Shown here: positions 22,915 to 31,753 of the stretch, piece after piece
Numbering within the stretch: position 1 is the first letter of the stretch
Layout of the letters: the number at the start of each line of letters is the position of its first letter
The notes under the pieces: model-generated
Told to the model about the DNA's origin: nothing
The model's database searches: none
What the model saw: the letters and a program-made list of their open reading frames with translations, nothing else
Translations under genes and position numbers: made by a program
Assembly (NCBI RefSeq): GCF_900187885.1
Contig: NZ_FYEK01000077.1
Location: 1 to 64,000, forward strand
DNA length: 64,000 bases
Direction of reading: 5' to 3'
DNA from: Thermoflexus hugenholtzii JAD2
Lineage (GTDB): Bacteria > Chloroflexota > Anaerolineae > Thermoflexales > Thermoflexaceae

Positions 22915-24123
22915 CTAACGGCCAGTCCGCCGCCGGACCTCCTCCGCCTCGGGGGCGGCGGATAGCGCCTCCTCGACCCGCCCGGCCAGCTGGAGGAGGG
23001 CCTGGGCGATGGGCCGGGCCCGCTGGGCGACCAGCGGGCTGCCCTTGTTGATCGACTGCAACACCGTCGTCTCATCCCAGGGAATCTGGGCAACCACCGG
23101 GTGCTTGAGGGCCTGCTCCACCATCTCCGCCGTGATCCCGAAGCGCCGGTCGGCCTTGTTGAGGACCATCAGGGTCTTCTGGGGCGGGTACTCCAGCTGG
23201 GCCGCCACATCGAAGAACAGACGGGCGTTCTTGATGGTGGGCACGTCCGGCGTCACTACCAGCACGATCCGATCGGCCTCATCGAGGATCTGTAGCGTGA
23301 GATCCGAGGGCTGGGTCGTTGTGTCGATGACCAGGATGTCGAAGAGACCGCGGGCCAACCCCAGGATGCGCTTCATCGCCTCCGCGGTCACATACTCCGC
23401 CAGCTCCGGCCGGGGCGGGGCCAGCAGCACCTTCAACCCCGAGGCGTGGGCGAGCATCGTCAAGGTCAACGCCTCCGGATCCACCTCATCCATCTGGGCC
23501 AGATCGGCCAGATGGCGGGGCCCCTGCAGGTTCAAGAACACTCCCACATCCCCGAACGGCAGGGAAGCGTCGATGAGGGCCACCTTGCGATCCGGCTTCT
23601 GGAGGGCGACCGCCAGGTTCACTGCGATCATCGTGGTCCCCACGCCCCCCTTCGGGCTGTAGACGGCCACCACCTTCCCCCGCGCGCCGCCCGGCCCGGC
23701 CGCGACCCCCAGCGGGCCTGTGGGCGGCAGCACCGCCGGAGGCCGCCGGGTCCGGACCACCCGACGGACCGTGGCCACCAGCTCGTCCGCCGAGAAGGGC
23801 TTAGGGAGGAAGTCCCGGGCTCCGGCCAGCATCGCCCGCCGCAGGTAGTCCGCGTCGCTCTGAACGGACATCATGACCACCTGCGTGAGGGGAGCGACCT
23901 CCATGATTCGCTCCACCGCGGCGATGCCGCTCATCCCCGGCAGGTTGATGTCCAGCAAGACCACGTCCGGCTGCAGGTCCCGCGCCAGCCGGATCCCTTC
24001 CTCCGCGGTGGCTGCGCTCCCCACCACCTCGATGTCCGGCTCGAACAAAAGGAGCTTCTTCAGGTTCTCCCGCGTCTCGGGGACATCATCCACAATCAGC
24101 ACGCGAATCCGCGCGTCCGCCAT
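22915..24123 (-). CDS. cpaE: CpaE/TadZ-type receiver-MinD ATPase
   Basis: A 402-residue two-domain protein. Residues 5-120 are a response-regulator receiver with phospho-acceptor Asp58 (VVLLDINLPGMSG) and Lys108 (LPKPF). Residues 150-385 are a MinD/ParA-type ATPase with deviant Walker A KGGVGTT (158-164) and IDASLPFGDVGVFLN. CpaE/TadZ places the Tad machine at the correct cell site. Unlike many TadZ proteins, the receiver keeps its phospho-site, so a histidine kinase may control it; none is in the window. GAGGAG precedes ATG 24123. Confidence 0.9.
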   Translation of the reverse strand: MADARIRVLIVDDVPETRENLKKLLLFEPDIEVVGSAATAEEGIRLARDLQPDVVLLDINLPGMSGIAAVERIMEVAPLTQVVMMSVQSDADYLRRAMLAGARDFLPKPFSADELVATVRRVVRTRRPPAVLPPTGPLGVAAGPGGARGKVVAVYSPKGGVGTTMIAVNLAVALQKPDRKVALIDASLPFGDVGVFLNLQGPRHLADLAQMDEVDPEALTLTMLAHASGLKVLLAPPRPELAEYVTAEAMKRILGLARGLFDILVIDTTTQPSDLTLQILDEADRIVLVVTPDVPTIKNARLFFDVAAQLEYPPQKTLMVLNKADRRFGITAEMVEQALKHPVVAQIPWDETTVLQSINKGSPLVAQRARPIAQALLQLAGRVEEALSAAPEAEEVRRRTGR

Positions 24124-24150
24124 CGGATCTCCTCGATCAAAATATGTAGC

Positions 24151-25158
24151 TCACCGGCACGGCTCCCGGGCGAACGCATCCGGACAACCCGGGATCATAT
24201 CCGGGGCAAGGCCGAAGCGCCCGGGCGGCGGGAGGGTGATCCCGATCCGCTGGAGCAGCCATCCTAAGGTCACCGGGTCCGTCCGCACCAGCTGGTTATC
24301 CGTCGGGTTGCGCAAGGCCAGGTCCACCACCGCTCCGGATTCCCGCAGCCACTGCAGGATCAACGCCTCCTGCGGATCGACCAGCAACGTGATGTATCGC
24401 TGGCGCGGCATCGGAGTGGGCGTGGGCGCGGGACCCGGCGTCGGCGTCGGCCCAGGCGGGGGCAGAGGCTGCGGAGGCTCAAAGGATCCGATAGAAAGGA
24501 TCTCCACGTTCTGAAGGACCAGCTGGCTGACCCGGAATTCCACCTGCTGCTCCGGCTTCACCACGGCCGCCTGCGCCGCGGCGCCGGGCTCCACCCCAAG
24601 GGCCCGCAACCGATTGAACAGATCTTCGTCCAGGATCTGCGGGCGGAACTCCCCATCGGCGGTCGCCTTGACTGGAACCAGACGGAACGTCACCAGCACG
24701 TCCACCCGATCCCCAGGCGCCAGGTTGAAGGCGACGGCCCCCGCCTCGTCGGCCGGGATGGGGAAGGCTACTTTCCCGGGCGGCACGAAGAGGCTGGCCT
24801 CCGATCCCCGCCGCGCCGCCTCTGCGGGCTGCACCGTCAGGTCCTCCGGCACGATGGGCTTCTGCCGGGGGATGTCCACCCGGGCCACCTTCCCGATCAC
24901 CTCCTTCGGATCCGCGAAAGCCCCCTCCGGCAGGACCTCAACCGGCCATCCCCGCAGGGTGACATCCGACTCCGTGATCAACGCCCCGCGCGGGATGCTC
25001 TGGGCCGCGATGACGATGGGCTTCAGCGAAGGGGGTGTGGGCGTTGGCGTCGGGGCCGGGCCCGCAGCGAAACGGGGCACGAGCAACAGCGCGGCCCCCA
25101 TCAGGACCAGGATCAGCAGGATGAGCAGCAACAACGTTCGATTTCTGCGCCGGCGCAT
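24151..25158 (-). CDS. cpaB: CpaB/RcpC-type pilus assembly protein (SAF domain)
   Basis: A 335-residue protein with an N-terminal membrane anchor (LLLLILLILVLMGAALLLV), a short Pro/Thr linker, a SAF domain (IVIAAQSIPRGALITESDVT onward, about 49-110) and the CpaB/RcpC domain (about 125-300) with VAFNLAPGDRVDVLVTF, interrupted by a second Pro-Thr run near 240-260. CpaB stabilises the secretin channel in Gram-negative Tad systems; here it is probably an assembly factor at the cell wall or outer layer. First gene of the core operon. ATG 25158 has GGAGGCAGAGG upstream. Confidence 0.88.
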   Translation of the reverse strand: MRRRRNRTLLLLILLILVLMGAALLLVPRFAAGPAPTPTPTPPSLKPIVIAAQSIPRGALITESDVTLRGWPVEVLPEGAFADPKEVIGKVARVDIPRQKPIVPEDLTVQPAEAARRGSEASLFVPPGKVAFPIPADEAGAVAFNLAPGDRVDVLVTFRLVPVKATADGEFRPQILDEDLFNRLRALGVEPGAAAQAAVVKPEQQVEFRVSQLVLQNVEILSIGSFEPPQPLPPPGPTPTPGPAPTPTPMPRQRYITLLVDPQEALILQWLRESGAVVDLALRNPTDNQLVRTDPVTLGWLLQRIGITLPPPGRFGLAPDMIPGCPDAFAREPCR

Positions 25159-25315
25159 CCCTCTGCCTCCGGTTCAGGATCCTAATCACCCTCCACGGCA
25201 CACCGCCTCCTCCGGATCGCAACCCGCCCCCATCGAGCCCCTGCACAACCCCGCACCCTATCACTCCCCAATTCGGGAGCGGGTGGGGCCGTCAAAAGTC
25301 ATCCGATTACTGAAT

Positions 25316-25321
25316 ATTATA
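25316..25321 (-). promoter_or_regulatory. TATAAT -10 upstream of the Tad core operon
   Basis: A perfect TATAAT on the minus strand, with only a weak -35 (TATACG) 17 bases upstream, in an AT-rich island between cpaB and the LPRTG protein gene. A TATAGGCC(C)TTT motif occurs twice here (25318 and 25341). It would leave an untranslated leader of about 150 bases. Confidence 0.4.
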
Positions 25322-25374
25322 GGCCCTTTCCAATTTTCCGTATAGGCCTTTTGTCCCCCAGTGCGCCCTCGCGC

Positions 25375-25920
25375 CTACCGCCGCCTCCGAAATCGCCGGC
25401 GGCGCCACGCCAGTAAAGCCGCCAGCATGGCCAGACCGCCCCCGGCCACTGGCCCCCAGAGCGCCCCGCCGGTCCGCGGCAGCCGGGCGACATCCAAACC
25501 GGGTGTGGCCACGCTGGGGCTCGCTGCATCGGACCCTCCCGATGGACCCGGGGGCGGAGACGAGGGAGCTGGGACCGCCGGAGCGGTGGGCATGGGAGAA
25601 ACCGTCGGAGAGGGGATAGGAGTTACCGTGGGAGGGGGCTGCGTAGGAGGAGGCACGGACGTGGACGTCGGCGTGAACGTAGGGGAGGGAGAAGGCGTCG
25701 GCGTGGGCGAAGGAACCGGCGTATCCGTCGGGGTCGCCACCGGGGTGGGCGTCCACGTCGGGAACGGGGTGGGCGTCGGGCCCGGGGTGGGGAACTGGGC
25801 GCTGGCCCGATCGCCCCACCCCAGGGCGAGCCCCATCCCCAACGCCAGGCCCAGCCCGGCCCGCAGCCCGCCGCGCGCCCACCCATGCCTTCTTTGAACG
25901 CGAGCGCCTTCCCACGCCAT
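25375..25920 (-). CDS. secreted Pro/Thr-rich protein with LPRTG cell-wall sorting signal
   Basis: A 181-residue low-complexity protein: signal peptide (GLRAGLGLALGMGLALGWGDRASA), then about 100 residues dominated by Pro, Thr and Ser (TPTPFPTWTPTPVATPTDTP style). The C-terminus has LPRTGG at about residue 147, a hydrophobic helix (PVAGGGLAMLAALLAW) and a terminal Arg run. That three-part tail is a classic LPXTG sortase substrate. No sortase is in the window. ATG 25920 has GGAGGGAGAAGG upstream. Next to the Tad operon, so perhaps a stalk or surface spacer. Confidence 0.75.
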   Translation of the reverse strand: MAWEGARVQRRHGWARGGLRAGLGLALGMGLALGWGDRASAQFPTPGPTPTPFPTWTPTPVATPTDTPVPSPTPTPSPSPTFTPTSTSVPPPTQPPPTVTPIPSPTVSPMPTAPAVPAPSSPPPGPSGGSDAASPSVATPGLDVARLPRTGGALWGPVAGGGLAMLAALLAWRRRRFRRRR

Positions 25921-26043
25921 GGACCTTCTCCCTCCGGATGCGATCCCGCCAGCCTCCGGCTGAGGAGATCTTACCATCGAACCTACCACGTTGGGAAGCC
26001 CTGGTCCGGAATCACCAGACAGCCGATGGATCCACGGATCGGC

Positions 26044-29000
26044 TCACGGACCTCGCAGGATCAGGGGGAGGAACACCCGATATCCGCCCACCCTCACCGG
26101 CTCGGTGACGTTGTTGTCCTCCCGCGTTTCCATCACGCATCCCCGGCCGGGGAAGCCAAAGCCGGGGGTGTAGGCGTCCACCATGGCGCGGATCGAGGCA
26201 GTCCTCGTAAGTGACAGCGTGAAGACCCCGGAGGCCGCGGCGCCCGGAGGCAGCCGATGCGCTCCCAGATCGAGATAGTCCGCACGAACGGGTTCGTCGT
26301 TCGCCCAGAACCCCACCAGCACCCAGTGCGGCGCGCACAGGGGGTTCTCACTGGACAACGGACGGGCGGTTCCCGGCCCGACGTTAGTGACGACCACCGT
26401 GAGCGTGACTGTGCTTCCATCAAAGCTCACGGATTCCGGTGGGATGGCGACCACCAGATCCGGTCCGGCCAGGGTGGTGACGTCGGAAGCCTCGAAGCGG
26501 TCCGCCAGGGGAACCCCTGCCGTCCCGAAGGCGCGGGCGGTGACCGTGTTGGTGAAGGCGACCACGTCCGAGAGGTTGGCGGAGACGCTGATCTGAGTGC
26601 TCCGGACGAAGGAGATCGTCGCCCGGGGCCCCAGGGCGGGGAGCGTGATCACCATCTCCCTGGCCTCCACCGGTGGATCCACGAAAGTGATCCACGGCCA
26701 TCCGGTCAGCGTGTCGGTGATCCGAAGGTCTGTCACCGTCACCCAGCCGGTGTTGGTGAGGGTGATGGTATAGCGGAGGATCTCCTCGATGTCCGCTTGG
26801 CTTCGATCGTCGGTCTTGACGATCTGGAGGGCATACGGCTGACGTACCACGTGGGTGATAGCCCCCAGTGGGAGGGGCGGGGTGCCGGAGAGGGATGCCG
26901 TAGCGGTGAGCCAGGCCCCGTCCTCGATCCACATCGGGTCCGTGATCTGCACCGTCCAGGTGAGGGCCGCGGCCGCCCCCGCGCCCAGGCCGGGCAGGTC
27001 CCAGCGGAAGGTCGGCCAGGATCCCGTGAACACCGACCCCGCGCTGACCTGAAGGCCGTTGGGGAGCGGGACGACGGCGAGGGGGAGCTGCCCGGTGATC
27101 TGCGCCGCCCCCAGCGGAGCGGACGCAGGGTTGGTCACCCACACAGTATAGGTGAGCAGATCCCCAGGGAAGACCACGCTCCCGGCGGGCGGGAGGGCGC
27201 TGAGGGTACCGGTCAACGCGACCACCGGATGGACGACGACGTTGCCGGAGAGCAACCCGAACTCATCGGTCTGGAGAACGGCCTGGTTCTGGATCTGGCC
27301 ACCCCCGGCAGTCACGGTGACCGCGAAGGTGAACGTCAGGACGCTCCCGGGGGCGAGGGCGGTCATCTCCCCCACCCACCCGCTGGCGGAGACCGTCCAC
27401 GAGAGCCCTGCGGAGGCGGAGGCCGAGCCTGCCACGTAGGCCGTCCCGGCCGGGAAGTCGTCCATCAGCCGGAGGTTGTGGAGGGTGGCCCCGCTGTCGT
27501 TGGTCAGGACCACCGTGTAGGTGATCCGATCCCCGGGCCGCACCGCATTCCCCTCCGGCGGCATCGCCTGTTTGACCCAGGCAGGCGGCTTGTCCGGGAC
27601 CTCGTAGCGCAGATCGGCCCGGAGCAGGAAGGGCGCGGTGAGGGGGTTCGTGGTGCTGAAGACCACTTCATACTGAAGGGACTGGACGTAGAAGTTGAGG
27701 GGGATGGAAAGGGTGACCTCTCCCGTCCCGGTGAGCGGCGTCCACGGGCCCCAGTCGCTCCACGGGAAGCCGTCCTGAGCCTGGGATCGGATGCGGACCG
27801 CGGCGTCGGTCCCGGGCGGACGCAGGAACTGGAAGTCCAGCGTCAACAGCAGTCGCCGCCGGTCCAGATGAAAGGGCGGGGCGAGGTAGCGCCCACTGGA
27901 GACGAAGAGCCCTGCCCCCTCCGCGCCCAGTCGTCCGGCGTTGATGTGGGTCAGGGGGGTGTTCTGATCGCGCCCCCCGATCACGTAGACCCAGCCGTCG
28001 GGGAGCACGACCATGGCGTGGGCGCTGCGGGGTGGGGTGATCAGGCTGGTGGCCGTCCAGGTGATTACCTCCCTGGTGTCGGCGATCACCCCTGCCCGCA
28101 CGTCCCGGCTGACATCGCTGAGGTTGCTCTGCAACCCTCCGCTGGTGAGCAACAGGCCGTTGTAGCCGATGGCCGCCAGCTCCACCAGGTTGTTGTCCAG
28201 GGGCTCGGTGCGGGTGAAGGGCCCGAGGAGCGTCCCATCCCCCAGGGGCGCGAACCAGACCTCATACAGGGGCAGGCTGCTCGTCCCGGTCATCCCCCCG
28301 ATCACATAGAGATAGCCCTGCTCGGCCACCGCGGCGTGCCGCCACAGGGGATAAGGCAGGGTCCACGTGAGGCGGGTCCAGCCGGTGATGAGACCAGTGG
28401 CCGGGTCCGGCCGGGCCACGTAAATGGTGTCGGTCACCTGGAGGCTTTCATCGATCCCGCCCAGGACGTAGATCCACCCCGCCCACGCCACCGTCGCCAT
28501 GCTCTCCAGCCCGACGGGCAGGGAGACCGCCTCCGTGAACGGGGAGAGGGAGCCATCCGGGTTCACCCGGGCGTAGGCTACCTGACGCTGGGCCGCTCCG
28601 ATGTCTGGGTTCGGCTCCCGCCTGCCGCCGATGACATACAGGAAGGGGCCGACCTGCACCGCTCCCCCATAGGCGGTGCCATAGGGGAAGATCCCGGTGA
28701 GGTTGGTCGTGACGGTGACCCATGGCGTGAGGTTATGATCGCCCAGGACCGTGGCCGATTGCACGATGGCGTGCGTCAGGGCGCTGCCCACGGTGGCATC
28801 GTGGAGCCCGCCGATCACATAGATGCGCCCGTTCGTGTAGACCGCAGCGTGACCCCAACGGGGGACCAGGCCCGCCGTCACCACCGTGGTGATCCACTCC
28901 CCGCTCAGGCCGGCCCGGAGCAGCGAGACCGCGCCGTCCCCTATGCCGGCCAGCCCGGTGCGGAGGAACTCCCCGGCGCCGAAATCCACCAACGTGGTCT

Positions 29001-29121
29001 GGGAAAGGACCTGGACGCCGGCCTCGGCCCGGCGGCTCATGAGGAGCAGCAGGGCGAGGAACCCGGCGCCCGCGATGAGAAGCGTTGCCCCAACTCGATG
29101 CCAACCTTTGTGCGTCCGCAT
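26044..29121 (-). CDS. large surface protein with Kelch repeats, DUF11 repeats and C-terminal FLPLILR motif
   Basis: A 1025-residue secreted protein. Signal peptide or anchor (GATLLIAGAGFLALLLLMSRRAEA), a Kelch beta-propeller (about 85-430) with repeats such as GRIYVIGGLHDATV, FLYVIGGRR, WIYVLGGID, YLYVIGGMTG and WVYVIGGRD, then a laminin/jelly-like segment. Two or three DUF11 repeats follow (about 505-890; GDRITYTVVLTNDSG, GDLLTYTVWVTNP, ILRYTITLTNTG). A CARDB-like module (TREDNNV) is next, and the chain ends YRVFLPLILRGP. Probably an adhesin or surface scaffold. It lies between the LPRTG protein and TadG on the same strand. Confidence 0.78.
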   Translation of the reverse strand: MRTHKGWHRVGATLLIAGAGFLALLLLMSRRAEAGVQVLSQTTLVDFGAGEFLRTGLAGIGDGAVSLLRAGLSGEWITTVVTAGLVPRWGHAAVYTNGRIYVIGGLHDATVGSALTHAIVQSATVLGDHNLTPWVTVTTNLTGIFPYGTAYGGAVQVGPFLYVIGGRREPNPDIGAAQRQVAYARVNPDGSLSPFTEAVSLPVGLESMATVAWAGWIYVLGGIDESLQVTDTIYVARPDPATGLITGWTRLTWTLPYPLWRHAAVAEQGYLYVIGGMTGTSSLPLYEVWFAPLGDGTLLGPFTRTEPLDNNLVELAAIGYNGLLLTSGGLQSNLSDVSRDVRAGVIADTREVITWTATSLITPPRSAHAMVVLPDGWVYVIGGRDQNTPLTHINAGRLGAEGAGLFVSSGRYLAPPFHLDRRRLLLTLDFQFLRPPGTDAAVRIRSQAQDGFPWSDWGPWTPLTGTGEVTLSIPLNFYVQSLQYEVVFSTTNPLTAPFLLRADLRYEVPDKPPAWVKQAMPPEGNAVRPGDRITYTVVLTNDSGATLHNLRLMDDFPAGTAYVAGSASASAGLSWTVSASGWVGEMTALAPGSVLTFTFAVTVTAGGGQIQNQAVLQTDEFGLLSGNVVVHPVVALTGTLSALPPAGSVVFPGDLLTYTVWVTNPASAPLGAAQITGQLPLAVVPLPNGLQVSAGSVFTGSWPTFRWDLPGLGAGAAAALTWTVQITDPMWIEDGAWLTATASLSGTPPLPLGAITHVVRQPYALQIVKTDDRSQADIEEILRYTITLTNTGWVTVTDLRITDTLTGWPWITFVDPPVEAREMVITLPALGPRATISFVRSTQISVSANLSDVVAFTNTVTARAFGTAGVPLADRFEASDVTTLAGPDLVVAIPPESVSFDGSTVTLTVVVTNVGPGTARPLSSENPLCAPHWVLVGFWANDEPVRADYLDLGAHRLPPGAAASGVFTLSLTRTASIRAMVDAYTPGFGFPGRGCVMETREDNNVTEPVRVGGYRVFLPLILRGP

Positions 29122-29157
29122 TTCCGGATCCTGAGCGCTGAGAGTGGGAAGATAAAG

Positions 29158-29193
29158 GTCCCGGGAGGCCTGCTAACGGGAGCCTCCCGGGAC
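29158..29193 (-). terminator. hairpin downstream of TadG
   Basis: GTCCCGGGAGGC (29158-29169) and GCCTCCCGGGAC (29182-29193) form a perfect 12-bp stem with a 12-base loop just beyond the tadG-like stop on the minus strand. No T-run. Confidence 0.55.
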
Positions 29194-29203
29194 AGGGATC
29201 GGC

Positions 29204-30502
29204 TCACTTGAACAGGAAGAGCTGGGGAGGCGAGGTCGGACAGGCCTCATCGATATAGGTCAGCTGGAAGTTGGCGCCGGAGACGTCGACCTCGTAGCCG
29301 AAGATGGCACCGTTCCCGGTGAACCCCTGGCTGCCCGAGAGGTTGACCAAGCCGTTGGGGGCGTAGATCAGGCCCTCCCAGGTGATCGAGGCATACGAGA
29401 GCTGGATCGCCCCGTTGTTGGTGTCATTGGATGTCGAGAAGAACAGGAGCTGCCCCTTGCCGTCCGGCTCCCGATAGAACCCCTTGAAGTAGGCGTCATC
29501 GTTGTTCGAGCTGGTGGACTTGATCTCGCCGTTGGTCACGATCGTCAGCGTGACGGTTCCCCCGCCCTGGATGGTGACGTCGCCGTTGACCACGTAGAGC
29601 CCGTCGCAGAGCTTATAGGAGCCGCCGCTGTTGTTCCCGGGCGAGGGGCAGAGGCCGCTGGATTTCAGCGTGATGGGACCGCTGAAGTAATAGCGCCGGC
29701 TCGCATCCGCCTGGTTCCACTTGGAGCCGCCGGGCAGGAAGTCTTCGTATTTATAAAACTCGGGCATCGGGATGTAGCTGCCCTGCTGGGTGGTCTGGCA
29801 CTTCCCCTGCCCTTTCTTCTCCGTCACATAGTCACAGACGCCGTTGATATACATCTGCTGGCTGATATTGATGTCGGCATTGGAGTGGATGTTGCCGTTG
29901 ACGACCCCGGCCTGGCCGCCGCCGGTGGCCTTGAGGACGTTGGGCTGGCAGTTGCCGGTGCACCCGCCGAAGATGGCCCAGCCATTGCAAGAGACAGGCG
30001 GCTGGTAGACCGCCACCGCCTCCGCGCTCACGCGCAGGTTCGCCTGACCGATGATCTGGGCGATGAAGGCGGAGAAGGGGTTCCAGACCACCACGCGGAC
30101 GCCCTTCACGTCCTTCGTCCCGATCTTGGCCGGGACGAAGCCGCCGCCGACCGGGCCGAGGACGTTCCCGTCGGCGTCAGTGTAGAAGACCTGGATGTTG
30201 GCGTTATACGCGTTCCCGGGCTGGCCGTCCGTATCCGGCAGGCCGTGGGCCTCCACGGCGCTGTTCACCGCCCGCAACAGCGCCGCCTCCGGGCAGCCGT
30301 AGCCCTGAAGGTTGTTGCACCAGGGTTTGGGGTTCCAGAGGAAACGCGCCCCGGTCAGGGCCCCGGCGTCGGCCCCGTTCTGGGCCCGCCGGCGCTGGCC
30401 GTAGGCGTTGCTCCCGTCCAGGGCCAGGGCCGTGAGGGCCAGAAGGCCCACGAAGGCCAACGCGATCAACACCAGCGCTTGTCCTCGGCTTCGTCCGTGC
30501 AT
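29204..30502 (-). CDS. TadG-like protein (Tad N-terminal domain, pilus/secretion associated)
   Basis: A 432-residue protein with the putative Flp pilus-assembly TadE/G N-terminal domain (GRSRGQALVLIALAFVGLLALTALALDGSNAY). This hydrophobic helix follows a short positive head, and the usual ALDGSNAYGQRRRAQNGADAGALTGA segment follows. The rest (about 150-432) is an extracytoplasmic beta-rich region with several Cys (NGWAIFGGCTGNC; DEACPTSP). ATG 30502 has CGGAGGAGGTGG upstream. Last of three genes (TadE, TadE, TadG) reading leftward from 31565. Confidence 0.83.
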   Translation of the reverse strand: MHGRSRGQALVLIALAFVGLLALTALALDGSNAYGQRRRAQNGADAGALTGARFLWNPKPWCNNLQGYGCPEAALLRAVNSAVEAHGLPDTDGQPGNAYNANIQVFYTDADGNVLGPVGGGFVPAKIGTKDVKGVRVVVWNPFSAFIAQIIGQANLRVSAEAVAVYQPPVSCNGWAIFGGCTGNCQPNVLKATGGGQAGVVNGNIHSNADINISQQMYINGVCDYVTEKKGQGKCQTTQQGSYIPMPEFYKYEDFLPGGSKWNQADASRRYYFSGPITLKSSGLCPSPGNNSGGSYKLCDGLYVVNGDVTIQGGGTVTLTIVTNGEIKSTSSNNDDAYFKGFYREPDGKGQLLFFSTSNDTNNGAIQLSYASITWEGLIYAPNGLVNLSGSQGFTGNGAIFGYEVDVSGANFQLTYIDEACPTSPPQLFLFK

Positions 30503-30529
30503 GTTTCCACCTCCTCCGGACATCCCGAT

Positions 30530-30997
30530 CTATGGGCATCCGCTTGAACCGTTGTTGAGGGCGCGCTGCACCGCGTAAGCCCGCAGCGCCACCTCTGGGC
30601 CGAACATCGCCTGCATCACCGGCGTGATCATCGTGAACGAATACCGCGTCGAGACTGTGATCGGCGTGCCGAAGCAGATCTGCCCCGGATCGTTCGGCGT
30701 GATCACGATCGTCACCCGGTAGGGATCCAGGGGGGTCCCGGGGGTGGAGCGGATGGCGATGAAGGTGCGGTCGTAGGCGTTGTTGGGCGTCTGGCAATCC
30801 GGGCCGTTGGCCGCGCTGATGCAGCGGGGGTTCATCGCCGCATACAGCGCCCCCTCCCCGGCGGCGTCCTGGATGGCCACCCAGGCCATATACATCCGGC
30901 CCAGGTCCAGCACCCCGGTGAGCAGGATCAGCAAGACAGTGGCTGCCAGGGCGAACTCCACCAGGCTCTGACCGCGTCCTCGTCCCATGGTCCCCAT
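30530..30997 (-). CDS. TadE-like minor pseudopilin
   Basis: A 155-residue protein with the TadE signature: GRGRGQSLVEFALAATVLLI, in which a Glu follows a short positive head, then a hydrophobic helix and LDLGRMYMAWVAIQDAAGEG. The remainder holds two Cys pairs and a C-terminal GSSGCP. TadE proteins are processed minor pilins needed for Flp pilus assembly. ATG 30997 has GAGGGAG upstream. It lies between another TadE-like gene and TadG with gaps of 10 and 27 bases. Confidence 0.85.
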   Translation of the reverse strand: MGTMGRGRGQSLVEFALAATVLLILLTGVLDLGRMYMAWVAIQDAAGEGALYAAMNPRCISAANGPDCQTPNNAYDRTFIAIRSTPGTPLDPYRVTIVITPNDPGQICFGTPITVSTRYSFTMITPVMQAMFGPEVALRAYAVQRALNNGSSGCP

Positions 30998-31007
30998 AGG
31001 GCTCCCT

Positions 31008-31565
31008 CTACGGTTTCGGCATCGCGATGCCGCTGATCGGGACCACCGAGCGCATCCCGGCGAAGCGCAGCGTCAGGCCCGGAAGGAAGGGCTGCATCAG
31101 GGGCGTGGCCGCGCTCACCCGGGATTGCACTTCCACATACACCTGATCGTTCAGGGCCAGGACCGCTGTCGGCAGCTGGATCTGCGCGGGATCCGAAGCG
31201 CATACCCCCAGGGAGGTGCTGCCACCACCAGAGGTGGGGCGCAGGTATTCCACCGTGATCGTCACCTGGCTCCGGGGCGTCAGGGCCAGGGTCCCGTAGG
31301 CCCGGTTCAGGATCTCATTGCACTCCGCAGCGGTGACCTTCCCCCGATCGGCGTCATTGGCCCGGTGGATGGTCGCCGCCCCCGCCCGTAAGGCCTCCCG
31401 GGCCGCATTGGAGACCTCGGTGTAGATGTAGAGGACGCGGCCGAACTCCATGATCCCCAGCATGAACAGCAACAGCACCGGGAGGATCAAGGCGAACTCC
31501 ACCAACCCCTGACCCCGGCGGAAGGATGCCCCCCGCATCCGCACCTCTCGGATCCGTGAGGTCAT
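31008..31565 (-). CDS. TadE-like minor pseudopilin, first gene of leftward set
   Basis: A 185-residue protein: positive head, then FRRGQGLVEFALILPVLLLF with the processing-site Glu, GIMEFGRVLYIYTEVSNAAREALRAG typical of TadE, and a soluble beta-rich C-terminal half. ATG 31565 is selected for the GGAGGTAA Shine-Dalgarno, which is itself the 3' arm of a perfect hairpin (31573-31589). Transcription is divergent from the rightward Tad minor-pilin set. Confidence 0.85.
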   Translation of the reverse strand: MTSRIREVRMRGASFRRGQGLVEFALILPVLLLFMLGIMEFGRVLYIYTEVSNAAREALRAGAATIHRANDADRGKVTAAECNEILNRAYGTLALTPRSQVTITVEYLRPTSGGGSTSLGVCASDPAQIQLPTAVLALNDQVYVEVQSRVSAATPLMQPFLPGLTLRFAGMRSVVPISGIAMPKP

Positions 31566-31572
31566 ATGTCTC

Positions 31573-31589
31573 TTACCTCCGTGAGGTAA
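31573..31589 (-). promoter_or_regulatory. hairpin covering the Shine-Dalgarno of the first TadE gene
   Basis: On the minus strand TTACCTC-ACG-GAGGTAA is a perfect 7-bp inverted repeat. The 3' arm is the Shine-Dalgarno GGAGGTAA of the TadE gene at 31565. It could hide the ribosome site in the mRNA or be a protein operator in DNA. Confidence 0.5.
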
Positions 31590-31650
31590 ACCGCCCAAAG
31601 AGGTGGGGGGGTTACGGCCCCTCCCCGCCCCACCCTGGACTTTCGGGCTA

Positions 31651-31678
31651 TTGACGGTTTGAGATTTTTTAATATAAT
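31651..31678 (+). promoter_or_regulatory. strong sigma70-like promoter for rightward Tad minor-pilin set
   Basis: TTGACG (31651-31656) and a perfect TATAAT (31673-31678) are 16 bases apart in an AT-rich spot within GC-rich DNA, about 75 bases before the next TadE start. Confidence 0.75.
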
Positions 31679-31753
31679 CCCCCATAGGGGGGTGCAGTGA
31701 ATGTCGAATTAAATTTAAACCGCTCTGGATGGGCTTTTGGATACGGAGGGTCT

